A stretch of DNA of 64,000 bases from Oligoflexia bacterium (GCA_031292385.1 JARLHE010000024.1:1-64000), one strand, 5' to 3'. Shown: positions 18,853-27,172, numbered from the stretch's first letter. Program-made: numbers and translations. Notes: generated by a model not told the origin, from the letters alone.

Positions 18853-20550
18853 ATGGGGAAATGCCCGGCATCCACAAGCGATCCTGCGGTTCGATTTGAG
18901 CATTTGCCCTTGATCTCGGGGCCGTTGGGGCATTTGAACGCCCAGCGCCCGCGCATCATGGCCGATGTGATCCGCCGGACGCTGCAGGATTTCGAGTCGG
19001 GTCCTTTGGATCTCGTGCTTGGCGAATCGCTCTACCAGGAGCGCCAGCGCTTGAAACGCGAGCAGATCAATCTTTTCACCCGCGGGCGTCACAAAGCCGA
19101 TCAGAGGCTCTGGAGCGAGATTCAGACGGGGCTTCTTCAGTCCTCGGTGAGTGTCGATCGCAAAGGGCTTTTAAAGCAGGTGACCCGCCATTACGCCGAC
19201 GAGATCGCGGGCCGCTTCAATCCCGAAATTTACAAAGTCGCGACCCACGCGGTGCCTTTCGCCTTCAGCTGGTTTTTGAACGCGGCCAGCGTGCGGAGGT
19301 TTTTGCCCTGGGGCTTGAGCGAATCGCTGGCCACGCGCCTCAGCATCGTGGGCGAGGTTTCGCATCTGCAAAAGTTGGCGCAAAAGGGGACGATCCTTCT
19401 CGTGCCCACGCACCAGAGCAATCTCGACAGCGTTCTGATCGGCTACGTGATTTACCTGATGTCGCTTCCGCCTTTCGCTTACGGCGCGGGCCTGAATCTT
19501 TTCTCGAACCCGGTTTTGAGCTTTTTCATGGGCAATTTGGGCGCCTACACCGTCGATCGCAAAAAGAGCAACGCGATCTACAAGCAGACGCTTAAGAACT
19601 ATAGCACCACGATTTTGCGCGAAGGCATCCATTCGATTTTCTTTCCCGGCGGCGGACGCTCCCGAAGCGGGGCGATCGAGCGCCGCTTGAAGCTCGGGCT
19701 GCTCGGCACGGCGCTCGACGCGCAGATCGAAAAACTGCGCAACGGCTCCGATAAGCCCAATGTTTACGTCGTGCCGATGGTGATGAGCTATCACTTCGTG
19801 CTCGAGGCGGCGTCTCTGATCGAGGATTTTCTCGCTGAGAGCGGAAAGCATCGCTTCATCATCACGGATGACGAGTCCTGGCAATCGGCCAAGGTTTTGA
19901 ATTTTTTCTGGAAGCTTTTTTCATCCCAGAGCGGCATCGTCGTGCGGATCGGGATGCCCATGGATGTTTTCGGCAACCCGGTCGACGAAAACGGCGCTTC
20001 GATGGGCCCGAACGGAACCACGATCGACCCCCGGAAATGGCTGACGACCCGGGGCGAGCTTCGGGCCGACGCCGCGCGCGATCACGAATACACGCGCGAG
20101 CTGGGCGAGCGGATCGCCGAGCGCTTTCATCGCGACAATACGGTGATGACCTCGCACGTGGTGGCTTTCGCGTTTTTCGAGCTGCTGCGCTCGCGCTATC
20201 CGGAGCTCGATTTGTATCGGTTTTTGCGCCTCTCGGCCGAGCAGCGCACGCTTCAGTTGGAAGGGTTTCTCGCGTATGCGCAGCAGGTGCACGCGAAGCT
20301 CTTGCAGATGGAGGCCCAAGGCGAGCTTTATCTCAGCCAGGAATTGCATGCCGCTGACCTCCGGGCGTGGGTGGATGACGGGATCAAGCAGCTCGGGGTG
20401 ATCCACGATGCGGCGGTGGTGAAAGTCGCCGAGGACTCGGTTTGGACGGAAGACATGAACTTGCTTTATTACTACCGCAACCGGTTGACCGGTTACGGCG
20501 GCTTGAAAAAGACGATGGGGAACTGTGGAAGAAAAGGCTTTTTGGAGTAA
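18853..20550 (+). CDS. glycerol-3-phosphate / lysophosphatidate acyltransferase, PlsB-like
   Basis: 565 residues. Acyltransferase block I is THQSNLD (H187, D192, the HX4D catalytic pair), block II YGAGLNLF, block III FFPGGGRSRSG (acceptor phosphate binding) and block IV PMVMSYHF. This arrangement belongs to the GPAT/DHAPAT branch that includes PlsB, though E. coli PlsB is longer (~800 residues). It is probably a peripheral inner-membrane enzyme making lysophosphatidic acid. The next gene, gpsA, starts inside its 3' end and supplies its substrate sn-glycerol 3-phosphate, which supports GPAT function over generic AGPAT. The start could be the ATG at 18961, removing ~36 residues. Confidence 0.85.
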   Translation: MGKCPASTSDPAVRFEHLPLISGPLGHLNAQRPRIMADVIRRTLQDFESGPLDLVLGESLYQERQRLKREQINLFTRGRHKADQRLWSEIQTGLLQSSVSVDRKGLLKQVTRHYADEIAGRFNPEIYKVATHAVPFAFSWFLNAASVRRFLPWGLSESLATRLSIVGEVSHLQKLAQKGTILLVPTHQSNLDSVLIGYVIYLMSLPPFAYGAGLNLFSNPVLSFFMGNLGAYTVDRKKSNAIYKQTLKNYSTTILREGIHSIFFPGGGRSRSGAIERRLKLGLLGTALDAQIEKLRNGSDKPNVYVVPMVMSYHFVLEAASLIEDFLAESGKHRFIITDDESWQSAKVLNFFWKLFSSQSGIVVRIGMPMDVFGNPVDENGASMGPNGTTIDPRKWLTTRGELRADAARDHEYTRELGERIAERFHRDNTVMTSHVVAFAFFELLRSRYPELDLYRFLRLSAEQRTLQLEGFLAYAQQVHAKLLQMEAQGELYLSQELHAADLRAWVDDGIKQLGVIHDAAVVKVAEDSVWTEDMNLLYYYRNRLTGYGGLKKTMGNCGRKGFLE

Positions 20551-21541
20551 AGCGAAAGTCGCGGTGATCGGCGCGGGCAATTTCGGGACGGTGCTGGCGA
20601 GCCTCGTGTCCAAGAACTGCCTGCAGGTGCGCCTTTTGTCGCGAAGCGAGGAGCAGGCGCGGGCGATCAATTCGACCCGGTTGAATCCCTCCTATATGAC
20701 GAAGCTTTCGCTCGCGCAAAACATCACGGCTTTCAGCGAGCCGGAGCGTGTTTTCGAAGGAGGCGTGCAGGCCGTGATCTGGGCGTTGCCGTCGCAGGTT
20801 TGCCGGCAGGAGGCCAAGGTTCTCGCTCCGTATTTTGGCGGCGACGAGATTTTGATTCACACCGTGAAAGGCGTGGAAGAGGGAAGTTTGAAGCGGATTT
20901 CGGTTTTGCTTCGCGAAGAGATTCCCTGCCCGCGAATCGGCGTGATCAGCGGCCCCAATCTGGCCGAGGAGATCGGCCGAGGCGAGCCGGCAGCGACGGT
21001 CGTGGCCTCGGACTTCGAGGAAGTCGTGGCCGCCGGCCAGGCGCTGCTGACGGGCGATTATTTCCGGGTTTATCCGGGTCATGACGTGATTGGAGTGGAG
21101 TGGGCGGGTGCTTTGAAAAATATCCTGGCCATCGCCGCGGGCGCGGTCGAGTCTTTGCAACTCGGCTGGAACGCGCGGGCGCTTTTGATCACTCGAGGCC
21201 TGGCCGAGATGGTTCGTTTCGGGATGGCGATGGGCGCGAAGGAAGAGACTTTCCTGGGGCTATCGGGGGTGGGGGATCTGCTCGCGACCTGCAGCTCGCC
21301 GCTTTCGCGAAATTACCGCACGGGCTTGCGCCTGGCGAAGGGTGAGTCGCTCGATTCGATTCTTCAAGCGCTCGGGAGCGTCGCTGAAGGCGTGAAAACC
21401 ACTCGCAGCGTGCGTGAGTTCGCGCATGCGCATGGAATCGACATGCCCGTCACCGAGGGCGTTTATCATCTGCTGGAAGGCAAGCTATCGCTTCAAGAGA
21501 TCATCCAGCTTCTGATGACCCGGCCGACCGCCAGGCCTTAA
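20525..21541 (+). CDS. gpsA: NAD(P)-dependent glycerol-3-phosphate dehydrogenase
   Basis: 338 residues from a GTG start that overlaps plsB-like by 26 bases. Rossmann VIGAGNFGTVLA (14-25), TVKGVE, ISGPNLAEEI (substrate loop), EWAGALKNILAIAAG with catalytic Lys and LSGVGDLLATCSSPLSRNYRTG are all GpsA hallmarks. It reduces dihydroxyacetone phosphate to sn-glycerol 3-phosphate for phospholipid synthesis. The overlap with the acyltransferase gene suggests coupled translation of consecutive steps. Its 3' end overlaps the convergent hpt gene by four bases. Confidence 0.96.
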   Translation: MEEKAFWSKAKVAVIGAGNFGTVLASLVSKNCLQVRLLSRSEEQARAINSTRLNPSYMTKLSLAQNITAFSEPERVFEGGVQAVIWALPSQVCRQEAKVLAPYFGGDEILIHTVKGVEEGSLKRISVLLREEIPCPRIGVISGPNLAEEIGRGEPAATVVASDFEEVVAAGQALLTGDYFRVYPGHDVIGVEWAGALKNILAIAAGAVESLQLGWNARALLITRGLAEMVRFGMAMGAKEETFLGLSGVGDLLATCSSPLSRNYRTGLRLAKGESLDSILQALGSVAEGVKTTRSVREFAHAHGIDMPVTEGVYHLLEGKLSLQEIIQLLMTRPTARP

Positions 21542-22071
21542 TTTGGATATTTGAGATAGTAGATATCGGGAAGGTTGCGGCACTTCTCTTCGAGGTCGAG
21601 GCCGTAACCGATGAGGAATTGGTCTTCGATCATACGTCCCACGTATTTAACCGGGACGTCGACGACGCGCTTCGAGGACTTGTCGAGCAAGGTGACGATC
21701 TCGACCGATGCCGGGCCGGATTGCTTCAGGCGCTCGTACAGGAATTTCAGCGTGCGGCCGCTGTCGATGATTTCTTCGATGATCAAGACATGCTTGCCGC
21801 GGATGTCGGCCTGGATGTCCTTGATGATGGTGACGGTGCCGCTTGAGGTGCGCGCTTTGCCGTAGCTCGAGAGGCGAACGAATTCGACCTCGGTATCCAT
21901 CTTGAGGTGGCGGGCGAGGTCGGCCATGAAAACGATCGCGCCTTTGAGAACTCCGACCAGAACCACTTGCTTGCCTTCGTAATCGGTATTGAGCCGGCTG
22001 GCGAGCGCTTGCACCGCCGCATCGATTTCGTGGCGGTTCAGGTATTTGGTGAAGTTTTTATCGTCGATCAT
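21538..22071 (-). CDS. hpt: hypoxanthine phosphoribosyltransferase
   Basis: 177 residues from ATG 22071 (an in-frame TTG at 22089, directly after the tatA stop, is the alternative). VLVGVLKGAIVFMADL binds pyrophosphate; SSYGKARTSSGTV is the flexible catalytic loop; VLIIEEIIDSGRTL is the PRPP motif; KYVGRMIEDQFLIGYGLD is the purine-binding end. The second acidic residue of the PRPP motif is Glu where most family members have Asp, a conservative change. It salvages hypoxanthine and guanine to IMP and GMP. Co-directional with tatA with no gap, so probably one transcript. Confidence 0.93.
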   Translation of the reverse strand: MIDDKNFTKYLNRHEIDAAVQALASRLNTDYEGKQVVLVGVLKGAIVFMADLARHLKMDTEVEFVRLSSYGKARTSSGTVTIIKDIQADIRGKHVLIIEEIIDSGRTLKFLYERLKQSGPASVEIVTLLDKSSKRVVDVPVKYVGRMIEDQFLIGYGLDLEEKCRNLPDIYYLKYPN

Positions 22072-22089
22072 TTTAGATTGGATGGCCAA

Positions 22090-22359
22090 TTAAGCGTTCT
22101 CGGTTTTCTTGGCGGTGTTATCACCGGCTGGAGCCGCAGCCGCCGTAGCGGTTGCCGTCGCTTGCGCTGGCGCCGCCGTGGGGTGAGCGCGTTCTTCGTC
22201 GATTCGGCGAAATTTCGCTTCTTCAATTCCCGATACGGAATCCTTGAAGTTTCGGATCGCCTTACCTAAAGTATTGCCAAGCTCCGGCAATCGCTTAGGT
22301 CCGAAAATGAGTAATACAATGCCTAAAATCAGGAGATGTTCGCCAGAAATTCCAAACAT
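22090..22359 (-). CDS. tatA: Sec-independent translocase subunit TatA/TatE
   Basis: 89 residues: short periplasmic N terminus, one membrane helix (HLLILGIVLLIFG, residues 8-20), FGPKRLPELGNTLGKAIRNFK hinge and amphipathic helix, then an Ala/Thr/Pro-rich tail ending in charged residues. TatA oligomerises to open the pore for folded proteins with twin-arginine signals. tatBC are not adjacent in this window. Its 5' end overlaps a gene on the other strand, so its promoter must lie within that gene's coding region or signal-peptide segment. Confidence 0.93.
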   Translation of the reverse strand: MFGISGEHLLILGIVLLIFGPKRLPELGNTLGKAIRNFKDSVSGIEEAKFRRIDEERAHPTAAPAQATATATAAAAPAGDNTAKKTENA

Positions 22360-23056
22360 TTCTTATTCCTATCTTTTTGGGCACTTACTGTCAATTCTGA
22401 TCGCGTTCGGCTCCCTCGTTTATACCCCTGCTTTTGCTGATGAAATCCAGCCCCAAGGCATGAATTTGTACCAAAACATTACCGGCGATGATGTCGAAGC
22501 CGATCGAATGCATTGGGATTCGCTATTTAATCAGGCAGGTTACGTCTACGGGCGCGCCCCTGCCGCCTTTTTAAAAGAGCATATCGCGCTTTTACCGGTC
22601 GGCAAGGCGCTCGATATTGCGATGGGTGAGGGGAGAAACGGGGTTTTCCTCGCTAAAAAGGGTTTTCAGGTCACTGGGGTGGATTATTCCGAGATTGCTT
22701 TGACCAAAGCTCGCCGCTTGGCTCATGAGAATCGCGTGACCCTGCGGACGGTGAACGCCGATCTCACCGAATATACGATCAAGCCCGAGGCTTACGATGT
22801 GATCGTGGATATCGACTTTGTCCTGCGTTCGCTGATTCCCGAGATCAAAAAGGGCCTCAAGCACGGCGGAATGGTGGTTTTCGAGAGCCAAACCGAAGAC
22901 CAGCTGGCCAATACGGGGGGCAACGTCATTCGCAAGGATTGGCTGCTGAAAAAAGGGGAGCTTCGGGAGCTCTTCAAGGATTGGGACATCCTGGTTTATC
23001 GTGAGGTCAATGACGGTAAGGACGCGCGAGCCAGCATTATTGCCCGAAAGCCGTAA
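22322..23056 (+). CDS. class I SAM-dependent methyltransferase with N-terminal signal-like segment
   Basis: About 244 residues from ATG 22322; the frame is open further up to 22244 but that part is antisense to tatA. After a basic n-region (KIRR) comes a hydrophobic stretch ending in TPAFADE, which looks like a Sec signal peptide with a cleavage site. The enzyme part follows: ALDIAMGEGRNGVFLA (SAM motif I), TGVDYSEIAL (motif II), DVIVDIDFVL (motif IV), resembling TehB/methyltransferase-25-type small-molecule enzymes. Export of a SAM-using enzyme would be odd because SAM is cytoplasmic; the segment may instead be a membrane anchor. The 5' end overlaps tatA by 38 bases. Confidence 0.75.
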   Translation, partial: PKIRRCSPEIPNISYSYLFGHLLSILIAFGSLVYTPAFADEIQPQGMNLYQNITGDDVEADRMHWDSLFNQAGYVYGRAPAAFLKEHIALLPVGKALDIAMGEGRNGVFLAKKGFQVTGVDYSEIALTKARRLAHENRVTLRTVNADLTEYTIKPEAYDVIVDIDFVLRSLIPEIKKGLKHGGMVVFESQTEDQLANTGGNVIRKDWLLKKGELRELFKDWDILVYREVNDGKDARASIIARKP

Positions 23057-23807
23057 GTAGCGAGACGCTATTCACCGTTTTCAGATAAGCGGGCCAGAGA
23101 TCGCCTTTTTGCCAGATCGTCTCGACGGGGCGTCCGAAGAAATCGTCCGACTCGATTCGCTTCGAGAACTGGGGCTGCGGATGCCACCCGAGTTTGGCCG
23201 CGGCAGTTTGAATTTGCGTGGGTAGCTCGGGGATCTGTTCGATCGAGTTGATCGGCGCGGTCAAGGTATCGGGAGCATCCAGCGCATAAAGCTCGAGCGA
23301 TGAGACGCCTGCCAATGAAGTAGAATGGGGCGGTTCGATAAACCGGTATTTTTTGGCGATCTGCTTCAGACCTCGGGCGGTTTGGAGGCGGAGGTCGACC
23401 GATTTCACTTGAGGATCGACGACGGTAAAGCCCGGCGCATCAACTTGCGTGACTTGAATTCTGACCTCAGGGTTCGGCCCGTTTTTGACATCGACGACTT
23501 CATAGCGAAAAAGTGAGGGCTCGCTCAGATACGGATCGCCGTTTTTTTGAGTGAGCCAGGACGCGACCGTCCAGGAATCGCCGATTTGGTAATAACGTCC
23601 GGAAAGAAGGGCGAGCCGCGATGCACTGAGCGCTCCCGGGCCCTGCCGACTTTGCGTTTGAATCCTCTCTACCTTGGCTTGGGCGAGCTGCAGGTTTTTC
23701 AAGTAGGCGTCATTGTTCGGGCTAGGGTGACCGGAGTGACCCGACGCCCAGGCCATCGGGGTTGCAAGCCAAACAAGCCAATTAAGACTGATAAGCGCGG
23801 CCATCAT
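23037..23807 (-). CDS. exported protein of unknown family (paralogue A)
   Basis: 256 residues with a signal peptide (LISLNWLVWLATPMAWASG) and a His-containing mature start. No known domain is apparent. It is clearly related to the protein at 24424-25224: both have G(R/S)xYxIGxxW near the start of the mature domain, a beta-rich middle, and a shared end (DDFFGRPVETIWQKGDLWPAYLKT here, DGFGREVDFVWQKGNPWPSYVKT there). The two genes diverge around an RDD membrane protein gene. The stop overlaps the methyltransferase gene by 20 bases in convergent orientation. Probably periplasmic; function unknown. Confidence 0.75.
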   Translation of the reverse strand: MMAALISLNWLVWLATPMAWASGHSGHPSPNNDAYLKNLQLAQAKVERIQTQSRQGPGALSASRLALLSGRYYQIGDSWTVASWLTQKNGDPYLSEPSLFRYEVVDVKNGPNPEVRIQVTQVDAPGFTVVDPQVKSVDLRLQTARGLKQIAKKYRFIEPPHSTSLAGVSSLELYALDAPDTLTAPINSIEQIPELPTQIQTAAAKLGWHPQPQFSKRIESDDFFGRPVETIWQKGDLWPAYLKTVNSVSLLTAFGQ

Positions 23808-23871
23808 GCGTGCGCTTTAAGCAAAGCGTGCGCCTATTCAACCTTCCCTAAATATGAGATAGATTTTAGCC

Positions 23872-24282
23872 GTGAACCTGAAACCCGCACCTTTATTTCC
23901 GCGCCTGATCGCGTTCCTGATCGACATCACGCTGGTCACTTCGGTTTTGACCGCGTTGGAGTGGTTTATTCCCGAGACGAGCGGACTCGCGCTGCAGATC
24001 ATCGTGAGCATCCTCGAGCTTTGCTTTTTGCTGGGTTATTTCATCGTGGGAGTCGCGCGTTACGGAACCACGATCGGTAAGCGGATTTTCAGATTGCGCG
24101 TGGTTCTCGCCGGCGAAAACGAGGCTCCGCTGAGCTGGTGGCGCTGCTTCTTGCGCGCGTTATTCCTGCCGGTCTCGTGCATCATGGGCGTCGGTCTTCT
24201 CATGGCGCTCTTTAACCCGCGAAGACAGGCCTTGCACGACGCGATCGCGGGCACTCTCGTCGTGAAGTCGCTGAATTCTTAA
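23872..24282 (+). CDS. RDD family membrane protein
   Basis: 136 residues from GTG 23872. The RDD signature is spread over the helices: PRLIAFLIDITLV (Arg, Asp, Asp in helix 1), GTTIGKRIFRLRVV after helix 2, and NPRRQALHDAIAGTLVV at the end. Three to four membrane segments. RDD proteins are inner-membrane proteins of mostly unknown role; some have been linked to ion transport or stress. It lies between two divergent paralogous exported proteins, which suggests a shared function, but this is inference. Confidence 0.83.
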   Translation: MNLKPAPLFPRLIAFLIDITLVTSVLTALEWFIPETSGLALQIIVSILELCFLLGYFIVGVARYGTTIGKRIFRLRVVLAGENEAPLSWWRCFLRALFLPVSCIMGVGLLMALFNPRRQALHDAIAGTLVVKSLNS

Positions 24283-24318
24283 GTGACTTCCGATTCGACG
24301 AATGAGCACTGAATAAGT

Positions 24319-24371
24319 CTGAGCGAGCTAGGGAAGCGACACGAAGTCGTGTGAGTTCCTGATTCGCTCAG
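24319..24371 (+). other. strong intergenic stem-loop
   Basis: The outer arms CTGAGCGA (24319-24326) and TCGCTCAG (24364-24371) pair perfectly, and inside them ACACG-AAGT-CGTGT forms a tetraloop stem, with a partly paired AGGGAA/TTCCT section between. It lies between the RDD gene and the next exported-protein gene. There is no T-run, so it may be an attenuator, an mRNA-stability element or a DNA-level site rather than a simple terminator. Confidence 0.6.
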
Positions 24372-24423
24372 CGCGGCCCCTGGTATGTCGCTTGCTTTGA
24401 CTCCCGCCCGGGGGTCTTTGCTT

Positions 24424-25224
24424 ATGCGATTCGTTTGCGGCTTGATCATGGTCACCGCGCTTTCCGCTCTTCCGGCGCTGGCGAGCGAATATCCGCGGGA
24501 AAGAAACGCTTTCTATAGGCAGAATTTAGATTTCGTGAATCAGGCGCTCGAAAAGCGCAAAAAGAAGCTCACGCAGCTCACCGCCGACCTGGTCGAGTAC
24601 GGCGCGAACCCCGTCGAAAGCATCATGGGGCGCTCCTACCGGATCGGCGAGGAGTGGGATGTGGTTTCATACTACAACTTGCAAAACGCAAGCGCGCTGC
24701 CCGGCGGAAGCGCGCGAACCGATTTCGCGCCTCACGGCAGGATTTCCGCTTTTCACTATCGGGTGAGCTCGATCGCGCCGCTTCGGATCGAAGTGACGGA
24801 GACGAAGAAAACCGACCCTTCCGTCACGAGCGTCACGCTCGCGTTCGATGCCGAGTTCCACGAGATCGCGAAGGCGTATCACCGTACCGACGGCTCGACC
24901 ACGGAAGGCTTGGTGCACGGCATGCACACGCGCTTTCTGCCGCTCGAGATTTACGAAATCGACGCGCCTCAGGTGAGCACGGCGGAGTCCGTTCCTTATC
25001 AGACTCCCGACGAGCTCATCGCGTCGATGCCCGCTCCGCTGGCCGCGATCGCGCATAGTTCGCGCTTTTCTTACGACGCCGACAACGCAAGCTCGATGAG
25101 GACGATCGACGGGTTCGGACGCGAGGTCGATTTTGTCTGGCAAAAAGGAAATCCTTGGCCGTCGTACGTGAAGACGGACCGGGGCATCAGCATTCTGACG
25201 AACGGAGCCGGCCATGATCACTAA
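24424..25224 (+). CDS. exported protein of unknown family (paralogue B)
   Basis: 266 residues from ATG 24424, chosen because the signal peptide (MRFVCGLIMVTALSALPALASEY) starts there; an ATG at 24385 would add 13 residues. It shares its architecture with paralogue A at 23037-23807: GRSYRIGEEWDVVSY early in the mature part, an EIYEIDAP segment in the middle matching LELYALDAP, and a C-terminal WQKGNPWPSYVKT. The repeated W-Q-K-G-x-x-W-P motif is the best family tag. It ends GAGHDH. The last 11 bases overlap the following lipoprotein gene, so the two are translationally linked. No known enzyme motif. Confidence 0.75.
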   Translation: MRFVCGLIMVTALSALPALASEYPRERNAFYRQNLDFVNQALEKRKKKLTQLTADLVEYGANPVESIMGRSYRIGEEWDVVSYYNLQNASALPGGSARTDFAPHGRISAFHYRVSSIAPLRIEVTETKKTDPSVTSVTLAFDAEFHEIAKAYHRTDGSTTEGLVHGMHTRFLPLEIYEIDAPQVSTAESVPYQTPDELIASMPAPLAAIAHSSRFSYDADNASSMRTIDGFGREVDFVWQKGNPWPSYVKTDRGISILTNGAGHDH

Positions 25225-26524
25225 GCGTGAAATTCAATCGACTCTATTTAAGGTTGGCTCGCTGACTCTGCTGTTTTCTCTTGCCGCTTGCAGCTCGTCG
25301 AAAAACGGCACGGATGGAAATAACTCGGGAGTCGAGGGCTACAATCCTTACGGGAATTACAGCCCGGCCTCGGGCCAGGAGACGAATTTCGCCGCGCTCA
25401 TCAATCGCTACGCGGACGGAAAGCCCGATCACCAAACCTGGGCCAATACGTATTGGCCCTATAATGCGACGACCAAAGACGGGATCGCGACGACGGCCTT
25501 CGCGACGGGCGGGATGAGTCCGGCCGAAAAATTCGATAAGGCGTATGGCTGCGGCAGCCAGGCCGCGAGCTGGGAGAGGGTCTATCACAGCCCCAGTCCG
25601 CCTAATATCAAGCCGGTTCCGGTGGCGGGCTGGTATGGTCACTGTAACGGTTGGTCGGCGTCGGCTTCGCTTTATCCGGAGCCGCCCGAGGCGATCACGG
25701 TCAACGGCGTCACTTTTTCGCGAGCCGATATCAAAGCGCTGATGACCGAGATCGGCATGCTGGTCGATGCCGATTATTTCGGTCACCCCGTTCAGCAGTT
25801 CAGCGCCAACGATCAACGAACGGTCGACGATATCTATCCCGATCAGTTTTTCATGGTGTTGACCAACTACATGGGGATTCATCGTTACGGGATCAATATC
25901 GATCGTTACACCGGGGATGAAATTTGGAATCAGCCTTTGGTGGCCTATAAGATCGATTATCCGAAGCCCTCGGATTATCTCGGAGCGGACCCGGCGTATC
26001 CGAACGTTTATCGGATTCAGGTGACCACTCATCTTTGGTGGGCGGACGATAGCGCCAACCCGAACGACGAGACTCCGACGTTCGATTATACCTATAACGA
26101 GCCTTATTTCGCCGGGCGCGATTTTCAGGCCGAGCTTTGGCTCGACGGGCCGGTGGCGTTTGATTCAGACGGCCATATCACCAGCAGCGGCAATCTCGTG
26201 ATTGTTCCGCAAACCGGGGCGCCCGGTGGCACTTCCTGGTATCTGGGCGGCACCTGGCTTGGTCAGGCCGCGGACGATATGGTGGATGGTCACCCGGATT
26301 TCATGTGGGTTCCTTATGCGTATCTGGATGCCTCCGACACCTCCGATACCGGCCCTAATGCCAAGCTCGATGCGAATCCCTATGTCGATCACACCTGGGT
26401 GGTGGATCACTTCTATAAAAACGTCGGGGATGATGTCGGGGGTTCGGCTTGTGCGGCGTCAGCACCTACGCCGTCAGCCTCGCCTAGTCCTTCTGGCAGT
26501 CTTTCTGGCCCACCACATAGGTAA
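25214..26524 (+). CDS. lipoprotein with transglutaminase-like Cys motif, unknown function
   Basis: 436 residues. Lipobox LAAC at 23-26 predicts a lipidated Cys26. The mature protein is rich in Tyr, Trp, Asp and Pro. WYGHCNGWSASAS (residues 140-152, Cys144) resembles the catalytic cysteine segment of the transglutaminase-elicitor family found in oomycetes and some marine and predatory bacteria; later HTWVVDHFYK and several Asp-rich segments could supply His and Asp. That assignment is from memory of the motif and should be treated as tentative. It starts within the end of paralogue B, indicating co-expression. The C-terminal Ser/Pro-rich tail overlaps the convergent cupin gene by 41 bases. Confidence 0.65.
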   Translation: MITKREIQSTLFKVGSLTLLFSLAACSSSKNGTDGNNSGVEGYNPYGNYSPASGQETNFAALINRYADGKPDHQTWANTYWPYNATTKDGIATTAFATGGMSPAEKFDKAYGCGSQAASWERVYHSPSPPNIKPVPVAGWYGHCNGWSASASLYPEPPEAITVNGVTFSRADIKALMTEIGMLVDADYFGHPVQQFSANDQRTVDDIYPDQFFMVLTNYMGIHRYGINIDRYTGDEIWNQPLVAYKIDYPKPSDYLGADPAYPNVYRIQVTTHLWWADDSANPNDETPTFDYTYNEPYFAGRDFQAELWLDGPVAFDSDGHITSSGNLVIVPQTGAPGGTSWYLGGTWLGQAADDMVDGHPDFMWVPYAYLDASDTSDTGPNAKLDANPYVDHTWVVDHFYKNVGDDVGGSACAASAPTPSASPSPSGSLSGPPHR

Positions 26525-26801
26525 CCGCGCCCTGGTTCGGAACGCGGGCGGTGTGCAGGGTTTTGGCGGGCAGGTAAATTCGGTCGCCCGCTTGAAGCAG
26601 GTACTCGGTGCCGTCGATCTCGATGACCAGCTTGCCGCTCAGAATCCAAAGACATTCGTCTTTTGGATGGCGGTGTTTGGGGTAATGCGCCCCCGGCACG
26701 TCATACCATTTGAACGATTGATAGCCTTCCTGATGGAGCCGGGCCTCGGCCTCCGATTGGGAGGGGGGAGGGACGGTCGATTCAGTTCGGATTGAGCTCA
26801 A
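26484..26801 (-). CDS. cupin-domain protein
   Basis: 105 residues forming one small beta-barrel. Motif 1 is GAHYPKHRHPKDECLWILSG (HxHx3E metal ligands), motif 2 AGDRIYLPAKTLHTARV (Pro and His ligand). All four usual metal-binding residues are present, so it likely holds Fe, Mn, Ni or Zn. Single-domain cupins include isomerases, dioxygenases and sensors; nothing here picks one. The start overlaps the stop of a small upstream ORF by four bases, suggesting a two-gene unit. Confidence 0.85.
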   Translation of the reverse strand: MSSIRTESTVPPPSQSEAEARLHQEGYQSFKWYDVPGAHYPKHRHPKDECLWILSGKLVIEIDGTEYLLQAGDRIYLPAKTLHTARVPNQGAVTYVVGQKDCQKD

Positions 26802-27004
26802 GCGGAATTAAGGGCCGCTTCCCAAAGCTCTCGGGAAAAGCTGCGCACTTCCTCAAGCTCTTGCCACATCGCCGGTTGCCAGCCCTTTTCGCCTTCAAAA
26901 GCTTCGTATTCCCCTTCAATGGTGTCTTTTTGAAGCTGGGTTAACGCGGCGCTTACACCCTGGGTCTTGGCTAGGTCTAGATACTTCTGACGATCGAATT
27001 GCAT
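26798..27004 (-). CDS. small conserved-looking protein of unknown function
   Basis: 68 residues, acidic and aromatic, predicted helical: MQFDRQKYLDLAKTQGVSA then EGEYEAFEGEKGWQPAMW. No signal peptide or cofactor motif. It is translationally coupled (four-base overlap) to the downstream cupin gene, which supports it being real and acting with the cupin. Similar small acidic proteins occur beside cupins in other genomes but I cannot name a family. Confidence 0.6.
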   Translation of the reverse strand: MQFDRQKYLDLAKTQGVSAALTQLQKDTIEGEYEAFEGEKGWQPAMWQELEEVRSFSRELWEAALNSA

Positions 27005-27045
27005 ACCCTATGATTACTCATAATTCAGTTTGATCTCAAGGGAGT

Positions 27046-27075
27046 TTGACAGCTTGCATACCTGTCGGCTAGGGT
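27046..27075 (+). promoter_or_regulatory. probable sigma-70 promoter of tRNA-Pro
   Basis: TTGACA at 27046-27051, 18-base spacer, TAGGGT at 27070-27075; transcription would start just upstream of the tRNA at 27084. The perfect -35 and short distance fit a stable-RNA promoter. Confidence 0.6.
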
Positions 27076-27083
27076 GCCCTTGT

Positions 27084-27161
<78 letters not shown>

Positions 27162-27172
27162 ATTCAAAAAAA

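Noticed and set aside
23547..24080. 177-codon plus-strand frame over paralogue A and the RDD gene
   Set aside because: It crosses two better-supported genes in other frames and has no coherent domain.
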